Origin: Terriglobales bacterium
GTDB lineage: Bacteria > Acidobacteriota > Terriglobia > Terriglobales > Acidobacteriaceae
Length of the DNA: 64,000 nt
Direction: 5' to 3'
NCBI GenBank assembly: GCA_025462725.1
Contig: JAOAPE010000012.1
Span: forward strand, 297,942-361,941
Part shown: one piece after another, positions 24,813 through 34,046 of the stretch
Numbering within the stretch: position 1 is the stretch's first letter
How the letters are laid out: every line of letters begins with the position of its first letter
Position numbers and translations under genes: made by a program
Notes under the pieces: model-generated
Database searches by the model: none
What the model was told of the DNA's origin: nothing
The model's input: the letters and a program-made list of their open reading frames with translations, nothing else

Positions 24813-26624
24813 GTGAAATTGGGAACCGTGTCACAGGAAGGAACCCTGAAGGAATCTTCCGTTCCTGACTGCATCGCAGTCACAAATCTGACCGAGTCCT
24901 TCAATATGCTAATCAGACCTGAGGGGCAGAATCACATCTCATTCCTCTGTAGGGCAATCCTAATTACGGCGATGGTGTTGCTGCCTCTCGCCTGTAATCG
25001 TGACACTCGGCAAAACTCAAAGGCTGCCCTAACCGGAACTGTGACCTCCAGTGATGAAGGAAAGATGGAAGGGGTCTTGGTCAGCGCAAAAAGAAGTGAG
25101 AGCCGCATGACCGTCACTGTTGCCACTGACGCGAATGGTGCTTTTACATTTCCGGCGAACCGGTTGCCCGCTGGCGACTACTCTATTTCGATAAGAGCCA
25201 TAGGATTTGAACTGGAGCAACCTGCGAATGTCCGAATAGAAGACGGAACTAACTCGAGGATCGATATATCTCTAAGGCGCGCTACGGACTTGGCTCCGCA
25301 GTTAACCAGCGCGGAGTGGCTCGAAAGCGCCCCCGGAACCGAAGAAGAAAAGGCCAAGCTCTACCGCTGTGTGGCTTGTCATGACCTTACGCCGGTTATG
25401 CAAAGCCGCTATGACGTTAAATCATGGCCGGACGCAATCAAGCGGATGGAAAAATGGGTAGCGCCCAGTGTTATTCAACGTCCCTTACCACTGCCGGTCG
25501 CTCCTCCGTCTGATCCGCCAGACCCAAAGCTTTCGTCATACCTCGCAACCATCAATCTCAACGGACGAAAAACGTGGCCTTTCCGCCTCAAGACGTTTCC
25601 ACGCCCGAAGGGCGAAGCGACGCGAGTTGTGATCACCGAATATGATTTGCCCGGCCAGTTGAGCCTTCCACATGATGTAGCGGTCGGGCACGATGGCTTC
25701 GTCTGGTACAACGACTTTCAACGTGCGGTGATAGGTCGTCTAGATCCTGCGACTGGGGCGACGAGAGAATGGACGTTGCCTTTCATGCGGCCTGGGTTTC
25801 CAGAGGGGTTGTTGACCATAAAGATTGATAAAGAAGGGAACGCCTGGATCCCCAGGTTTTTTCAGGGATGCACGTTGTCGAAGTTTGATACGAAGACCGA
25901 ACGACTCACCTCCTGGAAAGTCCCGGATGAGTTTAACGGTCCGCAAAGTCGCTGCGGGCACGTCGCGCTCGGAGCACCCGACGGTACCGTTTGGATGTCA
26001 GACAGCGGCGGGCGCAAAATGTTCAGACTCCATCCAGATACTGGGCGTTTTGACGTCTTTGATTCATTTCCAGGCTATGTCGCGGACAAGAAAGCCGCTG
26101 CTATCGAAACCGCGGGTAGAAAGTCCAAGGGCCACCGCACATATGGGATAGGTGTAGACTCATCCGGCAACGGATATTTCGCAGACATTGCAGGCGGCAC
26201 GATTGGTCGAGTGGACGCAAAGACGGGAGAAGTCGCACTCTATCCCGTTCCTACTCCTGATTCTGGTCCGCGCCGTAGTTTCATGGATAGCGAGGACAAC
26301 TATTGGTTTGGCGAGAACTATGCGTCCAAAATAGGAATGTTCGATACGAAGACAAAGCAATTCAGGGAGTGGACTCCACCAATACCGTGGAACGGAGCGT
26401 ATCCCGCGGTGAGAGACAAGACCGGCGATGTCTGGACAGTTGGCATGAGCACCGATTACGTTTATCGGCTCAATCCTGCCACCGGCGCTTTCACCGAATA
26501 TCTTCTCCCCACATTGAGCGCGAATATGAGGAGGGTGGATGTCGACAATTCGACAACACCCGTCACGATTTGGGTCGCAGAAGTGCATCGGGGAAAGTTG
26601 GCAAGGATTGAACCTTTGCAATGA
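24813..26624 (+). CDS. lipoprotein with carboxypeptidase-regulatory domain, CxxCH heme motif and streptogramin-lyase-like propeller
   Basis: A 603-residue multidomain protein. GTG at 24813 has AGGAG five bases upstream; a later ATG at 24906 would remove a long N-terminal extension but has no ribosome site. The export signal ends LLPLAC (Cys61 if GTG is used), a lipobox. Residues about 70-155 are a CarboxypepD_reg/Cna-B-like domain. Residues about 180-250 carry CVACH (186-190), the heme c attachment motif, in a small helical stretch. Residues about 270-600 form a beta-propeller of the Vgb/streptogramin-lyase type (GHDGFVWYNDFQ, PDGTVWMSDSGGRKM, SSGNGYFADIAGG). Similar fusions in Acidobacteriota are probably periplasmic dehydrogenase- or lyase-like electron-transfer proteins; substrate unknown. 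Confidence 0.8.
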   Translation: MKLGTVSQEGTLKESSVPDCIAVTNLTESFNMLIRPEGQNHISFLCRAILITAMVLLPLACNRDTRQNSKAALTGTVTSSDEGKMEGVLVSAKRSESRMTVTVATDANGAFTFPANRLPAGDYSISIRAIGFELEQPANVRIEDGTNSRIDISLRRATDLAPQLTSAEWLESAPGTEEEKAKLYRCVACHDLTPVMQSRYDVKSWPDAIKRMEKWVAPSVIQRPLPLPVAPPSDPPDPKLSSYLATINLNGRKTWPFRLKTFPRPKGEATRVVITEYDLPGQLSLPHDVAVGHDGFVWYNDFQRAVIGRLDPATGATREWTLPFMRPGFPEGLLTIKIDKEGNAWIPRFFQGCTLSKFDTKTERLTSWKVPDEFNGPQSRCGHVALGAPDGTVWMSDSGGRKMFRLHPDTGRFDVFDSFPGYVADKKAAAIETAGRKSKGHRTYGIGVDSSGNGYFADIAGGTIGRVDAKTGEVALYPVPTPDSGPRRSFMDSEDNYWFGENYASKIGMFDTKTKQFREWTPPIPWNGAYPAVRDKTGDVWTVGMSTDYVYRLNPATGAFTEYLLPTLSANMRRVDVDNSTTPVTIWVAEVHRGKLARIEPLQ

Positions 26625-26679
26625 CAAGCAACAGTGATCGAAATCCCAAAGTGTTGTGTTCGACCTTGAAAGGACTTAA

Positions 26680-27909
26680 ATGATCACTGCAAAGAATGAA
26701 GCGACACCTAGTCCATGGCACGCGATCACGGCCTCATATCTAGGCTGGACTTTGGACGCTTTTGACTTCTTCGTAGTCGTGTTCATGGTGGACACGCTTG
26801 CCCAGCATTTTGGCGTGGCAAAAAGCGCGATTATCTGGAGCATCACAGCGACCCTTGCGATGCGCCCCTTCGGGGCCCTCCTCTTCGGAATGCTTGCAGA
26901 TCGATTCGGACGAAGGAAGCCCCTGATTGCAAACGTCATTTTCTTTTCTGTGATGGAGTTGTTGTCCGGGTTCGCTCCGAATTTCACTATTTTTCTCGTG
27001 CTTCGAATTCTGTTTGGAATCGGGATGGGAGGGGAATGGGGCTTAGGAGCTTCCCTCGCCATGGAGAGTGCACCTCAGAAGAAGCGTGGCTTGATCTCAG
27101 GGATACTCCAAAGTGGCTATTCGAGTGGATATTTGTTAGCTGCGATAGCCACCCGCACAATATTGCCCACTTTTGGCTGGCGCGTGATGTTTTGGATCGG
27201 CGGTCTTCCGGCTTTGTTGGCCTTTTACATTAGTTGGAATGTGAAGGAAACAGAAGCGTGGAAACAGAACAAGGCCCCCGGGATCAGAGCGATAATCAGC
27301 GCCGCTGCATCCTCTTGGAAATTGTTCCTTTACTTGGCAGTAATGATGACTTTAATGCACGGCTTGTCGCATGGAACACAGGATCTCTATCCTGACTTCT
27401 TGAAATCGGTGCACGGATTTACCACTGCTACGGTTTCCTATATTGCCATGTTCTACAACGTAGGCGCGATCATAGGGGGAATATTGTTCGGGCACATGTC
27501 AGAGAAATGGGGACGCCGCCGAGCCATGATGGCGGCCATGGGGGTCTCGCTTTGCGTGATGCCGGCGTGGGCCTTCGGCAGTACGACGATTGCATTGGCG
27601 CTCGGCGCTTTCGTAATGCAAGTGGGCGTACAAGGGGCATGGGGGATCATCCCGGCACATTTGAATGAAATGGCTCCGAATGCACTTAGGGGTTTGGTCC
27701 CCGGATTTGCCTATCAAGTGGGCATTCTTTTGGCGGCGCCAACCAATACCATTGAGTATGCCTTGCGAGATCGATTCGGCTATTCGCGGGCGCTTGCGTC
27801 TTTCGAGCTAATGGTAATCGTACTTTTGTCTGTAGCTCTGCTGTTAGGGCGTGAGGAAAAAGGCAAGAGTTTCGTCGCCCAGACTAGCGCGGTCACTACA
27901 AACGCTTAA
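26680..27909 (+). CDS. MFS transporter, sialate/lactate:proton symporter-like (SHS family)
   Basis: A 409-residue transporter with 12 predicted helices. TM1 carries LGWTLDAFDFFVVVF, the Asp pattern seen in the SHS family of carboxylate symporters. The loop 2-3 motif is GMLADRFGRRKPL and the loop 8-9 repeat GHMSEKWGRRRAM. TM4-5 has IGMGGEWGLGASLAMES. SHS members move monocarboxylates such as lactate or sialate with protons, so the substrate is probably an organic acid. It lies 55 bp after the propeller lipoprotein and 15 bp before the cupin-like gene, likely one operon. Confidence 0.87.
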   Translation: MITAKNEATPSPWHAITASYLGWTLDAFDFFVVVFMVDTLAQHFGVAKSAIIWSITATLAMRPFGALLFGMLADRFGRRKPLIANVIFFSVMELLSGFAPNFTIFLVLRILFGIGMGGEWGLGASLAMESAPQKKRGLISGILQSGYSSGYLLAAIATRTILPTFGWRVMFWIGGLPALLAFYISWNVKETEAWKQNKAPGIRAIISAAASSWKLFLYLAVMMTLMHGLSHGTQDLYPDFLKSVHGFTTATVSYIAMFYNVGAIIGGILFGHMSEKWGRRRAMMAAMGVSLCVMPAWAFGSTTIALALGAFVMQVGVQGAWGIIPAHLNEMAPNALRGLVPGFAYQVGILLAAPTNTIEYALRDRFGYSRALASFELMVIVLLSVALLLGREEKGKSFVAQTSAVTTNA

Positions 27910-27924
27910 GAGGGAGTTCATTCA

Positions 27925-28281
27925 ATGCTTACGAAAGCAGCATACATCGGCCTCTTGATAACGAGCGCCTTTATTGCTGGTGCTAAGAGTCAAAAGCTCG
28001 CAGATTCTGTGAGCTCCAGAACGGAGATAGACAATGAGCGCGTAACTGTCCGGCGAAACGTTCATTCAGCTCATGCCCTAACGCCAATGCACGCACATAA
28101 GGCGGGTGTTGTCGTCTACCTAACCGACGTCCGCGAGCGCAGCACGGCCCCGGACGGCACCTCCAAGATAGTCACGCACAAAGCTGGCGATGTTGTATGG
28201 GCGGCGGCGCGAGAACATGCATCGGAGAATTTGGGTGACGCGGCGATCGAGGTAATAGAAGTCGAATTGAAGGTCCCTTAA
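27925..28281 (+). CDS. secreted cupin-like small protein
   Basis: A 118-residue protein with signal peptide (1-22). The mature part reads like a single cupin: VTVRRNVHSAHALTPMHAHK has the His pair of motif 1, then VVVYLTDVRER and the motif 2-like HKAGDVVWAAAREHASENLG. A metal site is plausible. GGGAG precedes ATG 27925. Its neighbour is the MFS transporter; last gene of the plus-strand block. The next 200 bp hold no gene. Confidence 0.72.
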   Translation: MLTKAAYIGLLITSAFIAGAKSQKLADSVSSRTEIDNERVTVRRNVHSAHALTPMHAHKAGVVVYLTDVRERSTAPDGTSKIVTHKAGDVVWAAAREHASENLGDAAIEVIEVELKVP

Positions 28282-28486
28282 AAGCTCTGCACACCCGGGC
28301 TCCCATTTTGCTCCCATTAGCGACTTCCTTCCGCGACTGGCCAACCCTCAAATCAGCGCCTCAGAATCATCTACTTAGCCAAATTCTGGCGTTCTCGTAA
28401 CCCGAAGGTTACGACAGAACAAAATGTTCCGGGAATTGCCATCTATACTTGTCTCATTTTTTTGGGTACCTTCTCGACCCGGCGGG

Positions 28487-28780
28487 CATTTGCGGCTGCT
28501 TCGATGGGAGAACGGGGATGACATCAAGGTGGTGCAAGAGTCTCTGCGGCATGGGAACAGCAAGGTCACACTCGATCTGTATGCGCTGGCGACCACCACG
28601 GCTAAGCGGCTGGCGCAGAGCAAGCTGATTAGAATGGTTTTGCCCGAGACTCCCGCGCCTGGTGCCGTCAAAGGTAGATCTGTTCCTTTGTCGCTGGTTG
28701 TGGTCGAGTGGAAGTGGTTGAAAATATGGTGGCCAGAGACGGAATCGGATGCAAATGCATCCGAGCCGATGTCTCCCTAG
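28487..28780 (+). pseudogene. remnant of a tyrosine recombinase (integrase C-terminus)
   Basis: The frame encodes HLRLLRWENGDDIKVVQESL then RHGNSKVTLDLYA, the last conserved box of phage-type tyrosine recombinases, including the active-site Tyr at about 28580. The preceding domains with the Arg and first His boxes are missing. The frame then runs into the duplicate of the tRNA-Phe 3' end (28727-28747). The length is far below the family norm, so this is a decayed integrase lying next to its former attachment site. Confidence 0.75.
28727..28747. mobile_element. attachment-site-like duplicate of the tRNA-Phe 3' end
   Basis: These 21 bases are identical to 34047-34067, the 3' end of the tRNA-Phe gene including CCA, in the same orientation. 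Integrases often use this part of a tRNA gene as target. Together with the integrase remnant it marks one edge of an old element. Confidence 0.72.
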
Positions 28781-28931
28781 ATGGCCTAGCTATCCGTCAC
28801 AAGAGTTCAACATGATGTGCTCATCGCGGCACCTACCCCAGCCCAGCCACGCAAACTGTGAAGAAGACATTTCCGTCAAAACTGGGTTCTAGCATGAAGC
28901 AGTCCTTACTTACCCCACCCCCGGAGGGGAA

Positions 28932-30293
28932 TTGCCAATCGAGAGCGTTGCAAATACCGCTACTGAAACCTATCTTTACCATGTAAACCCTCAATGGGTG
29001 AAATTGCTCGACCTCCTGGAGATGAACGTCTCGTACGAACGCTGCCAAGGAGCGGAGTTATTTGCCGCTGACGGCCGAGTATTTATTGATTTTTTGTCTG
29101 GATACTGTGTTCACAACACCGGCCACAATCACCCAAAGGTCGTTGCCGCCCTTCAAGAGGAACTTGCAAAGAGTGGCCCGGCCATGTTGCAGAGCCACGT
29201 TCCGGAATTGGCTGGAGAGTTGGGTGCCCGGCTCTGTCGCCTTGCCGGCGGTGGTCTGGAAAAGACTTTCTTCTGCAGTTCAGGCAGCGAAGGAGTCGAA
29301 GCTGCCATAAAGTTTTCGCGAGCGCATACGCGTCGCAGCGGACTTTTGTATGCCGAAGGCGGATTTCACGGACTAACCTGTGGGGCGCTCTCATTGATGG
29401 ACAACAAGTTTTGGAGGGAAGGATTCGGCCCTCTTCTCCCGCAGACCGAAAGTGTTCCATTCGACGACCTTGAAGCGCTGCGAGAAAAGCTGGGCTGTGG
29501 TAAATACGCTGCTTACATCGTCGAGCCTATCCAGTCAGAGGCTGGTATTCGGGTTCCGTCGCTAGAGTATTGGCTAGAGGCCGAAGCTCTATGCCGTAAA
29601 CATGGCACGTTGCTCGTCTTTGATGAAGTTCAGACTGGGTTACACCGGACTGGGCCATTCCTTGCCGCCCACAGCTATGGTGTAAAACCCGACATGGTGA
29701 TCCTCGCAAAAGCTCTTAGCGGAGGACTGATCCCGGTAGGCGCCGTGCTTATGCGGAACGAAATCTATGAATCTGTTTTTACTTCTCTAAAGAAGGCCAT
29801 CGTCCACACGTCCACTTTCGGAGAGAACAGCCTAGCTATGAGAGCGGGACTTGCCACCCTCGACGTTCTGGAAAATGAGGACTTGGGTCGGCAGGCTGAA
29901 GAAAAAGGAACCTGGCTGCGCGATCAGCTTCGTCACGCTTTAGCCCCCTATGAGATGGTGGACGAAGTATTGGGCGCGGGTATGTTGAGCGGCATCCGTT
30001 TCAAAAAACCTTCCAAGCTCTCGCTGCGGCTTGGCTTTGAAGCCTTCCAGCGCATTCACCCTGGTATGTTCGGACAGATGCTGGTAATGCGTATGTTCCG
30101 TCAGGAAAACATCCTCACCCAGATATGCGGGAACAACTTCATGGTGCTGAAAGTTGCGCCGCCCCTTGGCGTGACGGATGAGCAGATGGAGCGGTTTATC
30201 CAGTCCATCGAACGTATAGTCCGCGAAGTGCATTCCTCCGGCGCGTTCTGGACCGAGGCTCTTGGGTTCGTCAGTCGCGTGGTGAATGTCTAG
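28932..30293 (+). CDS. class III (fold type I) PLP aminotransferase
   Basis: A 453-residue enzyme of the ornithine/GABA/putrescine aminotransferase family. The PLP lysine is K260 in ILAKALSGG; the pyridine-N Asp is D231 in VFDEVQTG; the phosphate-binding string is SSGSEGVEAAIK; the substrate-side GYCVHNTGHNHP follows FIDFL. The start is TTG at 28932 with GGAGGGG just before; an ATG at 28892 is in another frame. It transfers an amino group from a primary amine or amino acid. It lies inside the putative tRNA-Phe island and converges on the type III PKS operon, so a role in making an amino-containing product is possible but unproven. Confidence 0.88.
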   Translation: MPIESVANTATETYLYHVNPQWVKLLDLLEMNVSYERCQGAELFAADGRVFIDFLSGYCVHNTGHNHPKVVAALQEELAKSGPAMLQSHVPELAGELGARLCRLAGGGLEKTFFCSSGSEGVEAAIKFSRAHTRRSGLLYAEGGFHGLTCGALSLMDNKFWREGFGPLLPQTESVPFDDLEALREKLGCGKYAAYIVEPIQSEAGIRVPSLEYWLEAEALCRKHGTLLVFDEVQTGLHRTGPFLAAHSYGVKPDMVILAKALSGGLIPVGAVLMRNEIYESVFTSLKKAIVHTSTFGENSLAMRAGLATLDVLENEDLGRQAEEKGTWLRDQLRHALAPYEMVDEVLGAGMLSGIRFKKPSKLSLRLGFEAFQRIHPGMFGQMLVMRMFRQENILTQICGNNFMVLKVAPPLGVTDEQMERFIQSIERIVREVHSSGAFWTEALGFVSRVVNV

Positions 30294-30295
30294 TG

Positions 30296-31114
30296 ATGAG
30301 AGCGATCGCTGTTGCGGGTGTTGTGTTGTTGCTATTCGCCGCAGCTTCAGCTGCGACAACGTCGCAGCCACTTCTGGATAGTGGCTATCGCGATATGTAC
30401 AACCTGAACTTCTCTCACGCGCACTCTACCTTTACCGAGTATGAACACACTCACCCGCAAGATCCATTTGGCCATGTTTCCAACGCGGCGGCCTATCTGT
30501 TCGGCGAGTTCGACCGCTTGCGGGTGCTGGAGTTCGATCTTTTCACCGCTGACAGTAATTTCGAGAGTCGCCCGAAAAACTCGGCTGATCCTGCTATCAA
30601 GAAGTCGTTCGACGAAGAGCTTGCCGTCAGCGACAGAATGGCGCAAGAACAGTTGGCGAAATCGCCGAATGATATCAATGCACTGTTCGCGCTTATTCTC
30701 GCCGACGGCTTGCGCGGCGACTATGCATCGCTCATGGAAAAGAAGAATTCTGCCGGTCTGAACTACATGAAGCGTTCCCGCGGACTCGCGGAACGATTAC
30801 TTATACTCGATCCAACCTGTTATGACGCTTATCTTGCCGTTGGAGTTGAGAACTATCTTCTCGGACTGAATGCTGCGCCCGTGCGCTGGATGCTGCGAAT
30901 CACCGGCGCACAGACTGACAAGCAGCAGGGCATTGAGAAACTAAGGCTCGCAGCCACAAAAGGACACTACCTAGCACCATTCGCGCGATTGTTGTTGGCC
31001 GTCGCCGCTATGCGCGATAAGGATTCCAACACGGCTCGGTATCTGTTGCAGGGGCTCTCGGCCGAATTTCCGCAAAACGAGCTCTACAAGAAAGAACTCG
31101 CGCGAATTCAGTGA
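30296..31114 (+). CDS. secreted helical-repeat (TPR-like) protein
   Basis: A 272-residue protein with signal peptide (1-20, ending ASAATT). The mature part is almost all helix with TPR-like spacing, for example DMYNLNFSHAHSTFTEYEHT, HVSNAAAYLFGEFDRLR and ARYLLQGLSAEFPQNELYKK. The ATG at 30296 lies two bases after the aminotransferase stop; the upstream GTG at 30293 is less likely. It ends one base before the convergent YceI gene. No partner can be named. Confidence 0.7.
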   Translation: MRAIAVAGVVLLLFAAASAATTSQPLLDSGYRDMYNLNFSHAHSTFTEYEHTHPQDPFGHVSNAAAYLFGEFDRLRVLEFDLFTADSNFESRPKNSADPAIKKSFDEELAVSDRMAQEQLAKSPNDINALFALILADGLRGDYASLMEKKNSAGLNYMKRSRGLAERLLILDPTCYDAYLAVGVENYLLGLNAAPVRWMLRITGAQTDKQQGIEKLRLAATKGHYLAPFARLLLAVAAMRDKDSNTARYLLQGLSAEFPQNELYKKELARIQ

Positions 31115-31115
31115 T

Positions 31116-31724
31116 TCATTTCGCTGCGGAGACTTGTCCGGTTGCCTCAATGTCAATGCGGACGGATTTCTTTAGACGCAACATGAACACGCTTGGATCC
31201 TTCATTCCCCATGCGACATAAGGAACATCGAAAGAAGTCGTAGCCTTCACAGTATTTCCAGAGATCTGTAAAGGCACAGCGAGAGTGAGCGGGTGATCTA
31301 CGCCGTGGATCTTGAAGATGCCCTCCACCTGAATCTGCGTGCTGCCGTTCGTCGGCAAACGACCTACTATTCTCTGGGGAATGAATGTGATTTCCGGGAA
31401 TCTGTCGCTTTCAATAACTTCTTTGTGCATCTTCTTGTCCCGCCCCGTGCTGCCGCTATCACCGCTCTTGGCGTCGATGATTAGCGCGCCGCTCGCAACG
31501 CCTGATTGGCGATCGAAATGCACCTCGCCCTGTTTCAACGTAAATACGCCGTGTACCGTATGCAGCGGGTCTTCTAGCGTGAAAGCGACCTTCGTCTGAG
31601 CCGGTTCAAAACGGACAACGGCTTCTTGCGCAAGCGCGGCCTCTGCACAAAAAATGCTCAGAAGAACGAATAGCGCGATCCTAAAAGGAAATTGGCGGTA
31701 AAAGATTTTCGTCAACAGAGTCAT
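31116..31724 (-). CDS. YceI-family secreted lipid-binding protein
   Basis: A 202-residue protein with signal peptide (ending EAALAQ). The mature domain is a YceI lipocalin-like barrel: VRFEPAQTKVAFTLEDPLHT, VHFDRQSGVASGALIID and RFPEITFIPQRI, ending RIDIEATGQ. YceI proteins bind polyisoprenoid or fatty chains. I choose ATG 31724, eight bases after the stop of the FAD gene; an upstream in-frame start would overlap it. Third gene of a minus-strand operon after the type III PKS and FAD oxidoreductase; its lipid-binding fold suits transport of a lipid-like product. Confidence 0.85.
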   Translation of the reverse strand: MTLLTKIFYRQFPFRIALFVLLSIFCAEAALAQEAVVRFEPAQTKVAFTLEDPLHTVHGVFTLKQGEVHFDRQSGVASGALIIDAKSGDSGSTGRDKKMHKEVIESDRFPEITFIPQRIVGRLPTNGSTQIQVEGIFKIHGVDHPLTLAVPLQISGNTVKATTSFDVPYVAWGMKDPSVFMLRLKKSVRIDIEATGQVSAAK

Positions 31725-31732
31725 CCTAACGA

Positions 31733-32848
31733 TCAAGCGGTGAGCAGATGCCATCCAAGCGAAGCGGCATTACGCGCCCCGAAAGAGAGAGGCGCGATCG
31801 CGCCGGTGTGCACTGCCAACATCCTCTCGAACAGAGCAGGGTTAGCCGTCAGCGCACTGAACACGCGATCTCTGAATCGCGGGCGCCCGTCCATTGCCAG
31901 CATGGCCTCAGCCATGAAGCGAGGTAGCTGAGCAATGCGCCGGTGCTGGCTCTGGTAAGTGGCGAGGTTTTCGCAGCGTATCGCCTCAGCCAAAGCCACT
32001 GCCTGCTGAAAAGCCAACGACAATCCGTCCCCGGTGATCGCGTCAACCGACCCCGATGCCTCACCGATCAAAGCGAAGTTCCCAATAAAGACCTTGTCCA
32101 GTTGACGCGAAGACGACAACGCACCCTGTTCATGAGTGATCGCAGTTGCATTCTGCAGCCGAGCTTCCACTTCAGGAAACAACCGGAGTCCTTCATTAAA
32201 GCGCAGATGCTGGTTCCCGGTGATCAGAGCGACACACACTCGGTCTGACGCAACAGGAGTGACATACATCTGCGCCCGATCACTCCAAGAGATCTCAACA
32301 AATTCCGACCACGGTTCAATCTGGTAATGTCGCCGAAATCCGAACCGGCGACGATGGGTCTTACCGCGGTCGAGCCCTGCCCACTTGCGCGTCGCCGAAT
32401 TCTGACCGTCCGCCCCGATCAGCCATTTGCTCTCTACAGGCCGGCCATCCATAGTGATTTGGTCGTCTTTGACATAAACGCGAGAACTCCAATGCATTTC
32501 CACGCCAAGCCGCGAAGCTTCATCCAGAAGAATCTGATGCAATAGGGGGCGGCGAATACCGATGCCCTTGCCGCGCGGAAAGCAAGCGTCGACTGCTTTC
32601 TTCCCACATAAGAATCTGATTCCGCTAAATGGAAAGCCTAATCCCTGCGACAATTCGACGCCCAGGGCATGCAATGCGGCAAGCCCGTCAGGCATGATCC
32701 CCTCTCCGCAGGCCTTGTCGATAGGCGGCCGCGCACAGTCGGCGAGTGCCACTGAAAAACCGGCTCGACGAGATGCGATTGCGGCCGCAAGTCCTGCAGG
32801 TCCTCCACCGACGATGAATACTTGTGAGTTCAGAACGGCGCTTTTCAC
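31733..32848 (-). CDS. FAD-dependent oxidoreductase, geranylgeranyl-reductase-like
   Basis: A 371-residue flavoprotein. The N-terminal dinucleotide fold has VFIVGGGPAGLAAAIASRRA, then CGEGIMPDGLAALHALGV as in the geranylgeranyl reductase / PHBH family, WLIGADGQNSATRKWAGL, and FALIGEASGSVDAITGDGLS (the third FAD motif). Such enzymes reduce or hydroxylate lipid-like or aromatic substrates. It starts four bases after the type III PKS stop and so is co-transcribed with it. It probably modifies the polyketide, by oxidation or reduction. Confidence 0.85.
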   Translation of the reverse strand: MKSAVLNSQVFIVGGGPAGLAAAIASRRAGFSVALADCARPPIDKACGEGIMPDGLAALHALGVELSQGLGFPFSGIRFLCGKKAVDACFPRGKGIGIRRPLLHQILLDEASRLGVEMHWSSRVYVKDDQITMDGRPVESKWLIGADGQNSATRKWAGLDRGKTHRRRFGFRRHYQIEPWSEFVEISWSDRAQMYVTPVASDRVCVALITGNQHLRFNEGLRLFPEVEARLQNATAITHEQGALSSSRQLDKVFIGNFALIGEASGSVDAITGDGLSLAFQQAVALAEAIRCENLATYQSQHRRIAQLPRFMAEAMLAMDGRPRFRDRVFSALTANPALFERMLAVHTGAIAPLSFGARNAASLGWHLLTA

Positions 32849-32852
32849 GTTG

Positions 32853-33905
32853 CTACCATTGCAGGAGCACTAGCTCTGCGCAAAAGCCCGGCCCCATGGC
32901 CGCGAGGATCGCGTAAGTGCCCGGTGCTGGGCGCCGGCGCCGCATTACTTCGTCAAGCACCAATAACACCGAAGCTGAAGACAGGTTGCCAACGGAGCGC
33001 AGGCACTGCCAGGAAGCGTCGAGTGCTCCCTCGGGGAGGTTCAGCGCCTCGGCAGTGGCTTCCAGCACTCTGGGTCCGCCGGTATGCATTATCCACGCGC
33101 CGATATCTGAACGATCAAGTCCGTTGTCTGCGAGGAATCCATCGACATCCCGACCGAGATTCTCCTTGATCACCTTGGCCACATCCGGCGAAAGGACGAT
33201 CTGGAAGCCCTTCTCGGAAATCTCCCAACCCATAACATCTTCTGTCCCAGGATAAAAAGAGGAACGAGAATCGATGATCGCCGGACCGGGGCGCGAACGC
33301 TCGCTTCCGGTAATCACGACGGAAGCGGCACCATCGCCGAATAGTCCCGAGGAGATGATGTTGGCGACCGAGAGATCGTCCCGTTGCCAAGTCAATGAAC
33401 AAAGTTCCACTGAGACTAGGGCGGCTACTTGATCAGGATATGCGCGGACGTAATCAGCTGCGCGCGCAATGCCTGCTGCTCCGGCCACGCATCCCAACCC
33501 AAAGATAGGGACACGTCTGATGTTGCGGGAAAGTCCCATCCGATTGATCAGTTTGGCGTCGATGGATGGACTGGAGATGCCTGTTACCGAAGTGAAGAAA
33601 ATCGCATTGATGTCCGCGGGCTCAAGACCGGCCCGAGTCAGTGCTCTGCACAGGGACTGTTCGCCGAGTTCCTCGGCTACTTCGATCCACGAGTCATTCG
33701 CTTGCCCCCAGGTAGACATTTGCTCGTAACGTTCAATGGGCAAGGCGAGGTGGCGGGCCTCCACGCCTACTCGCATCAGTAAGCGGTCGAGGACTTGGGG
33801 GTTTTCAATCTTGTTGGCCCAATTTTTCTTTAGAGCCTGGGCGATCTGCTCCTGCCTATAGTAATGGTGGGGGAATGCGCTGGCGACGCCAGCAATCTTG
33901 GTCAT
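32853..33905 (-). CDS. type III polyketide synthase (chalcone/stilbene-synthase-like)
   Basis: A 350-residue thiolase-fold enzyme with the full type III PKS triad: C139 in FGLGCVAGAAG, H274 in MHTGGPRVLEA and N307 in GNLSSASV. The conserved SSGLFGDGAASVV and MGPGFCAELVLLQW ends are present. It joins an acyl-CoA starter with malonyl units to make pyrones, resorcinols or similar. First gene of a three-gene operon with an FAD oxidoreductase and a YceI protein; the methyltransferase common in other bacterial clusters is absent. Product unknown. Confidence 0.92.
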   Translation of the reverse strand: MTKIAGVASAFPHHYYRQEQIAQALKKNWANKIENPQVLDRLLMRVGVEARHLALPIERYEQMSTWGQANDSWIEVAEELGEQSLCRALTRAGLEPADINAIFFTSVTGISSPSIDAKLINRMGLSRNIRRVPIFGLGCVAGAAGIARAADYVRAYPDQVAALVSVELCSLTWQRDDLSVANIISSGLFGDGAASVVITGSERSRPGPAIIDSRSSFYPGTEDVMGWEISEKGFQIVLSPDVAKVIKENLGRDVDGFLADNGLDRSDIGAWIMHTGGPRVLEATAEALNLPEGALDASWQCLRSVGNLSSASVLLVLDEVMRRRRPAPGTYAILAAMGPGFCAELVLLQW

Positions 33906-34046
33906 GAGGGATAATCCGGGCCTATGAGAGTAGAAACACTAGAGTTGCCGGACTAGTTGCGGTCGGAGGTACTAGAACGCGGAAGAATTCTGGCTACAGG
34001 TATTAAGTATCTGAATGAACTCAAACTTGTGACGGAGGATTTGAAG

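Larger units (their letters stand above)
28748..34046. mobile_element. putative tRNA-Phe-associated island (decayed)
   Basis: The 5.3-kb segment lies between the intact tRNA-Phe 3' end and its 21-bp duplicate. It carries the aminotransferase, TPR-like protein, YceI, FAD oxidoreductase and type III PKS. The integrase remnant lies just outside the duplicate, as expected if two elements once stood in tandem or the remnant belongs to a neighbour. No transfer genes are visible. Direct evidence is limited to the repeat, the tRNA and the integrase fragment. Confidence 0.5.
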
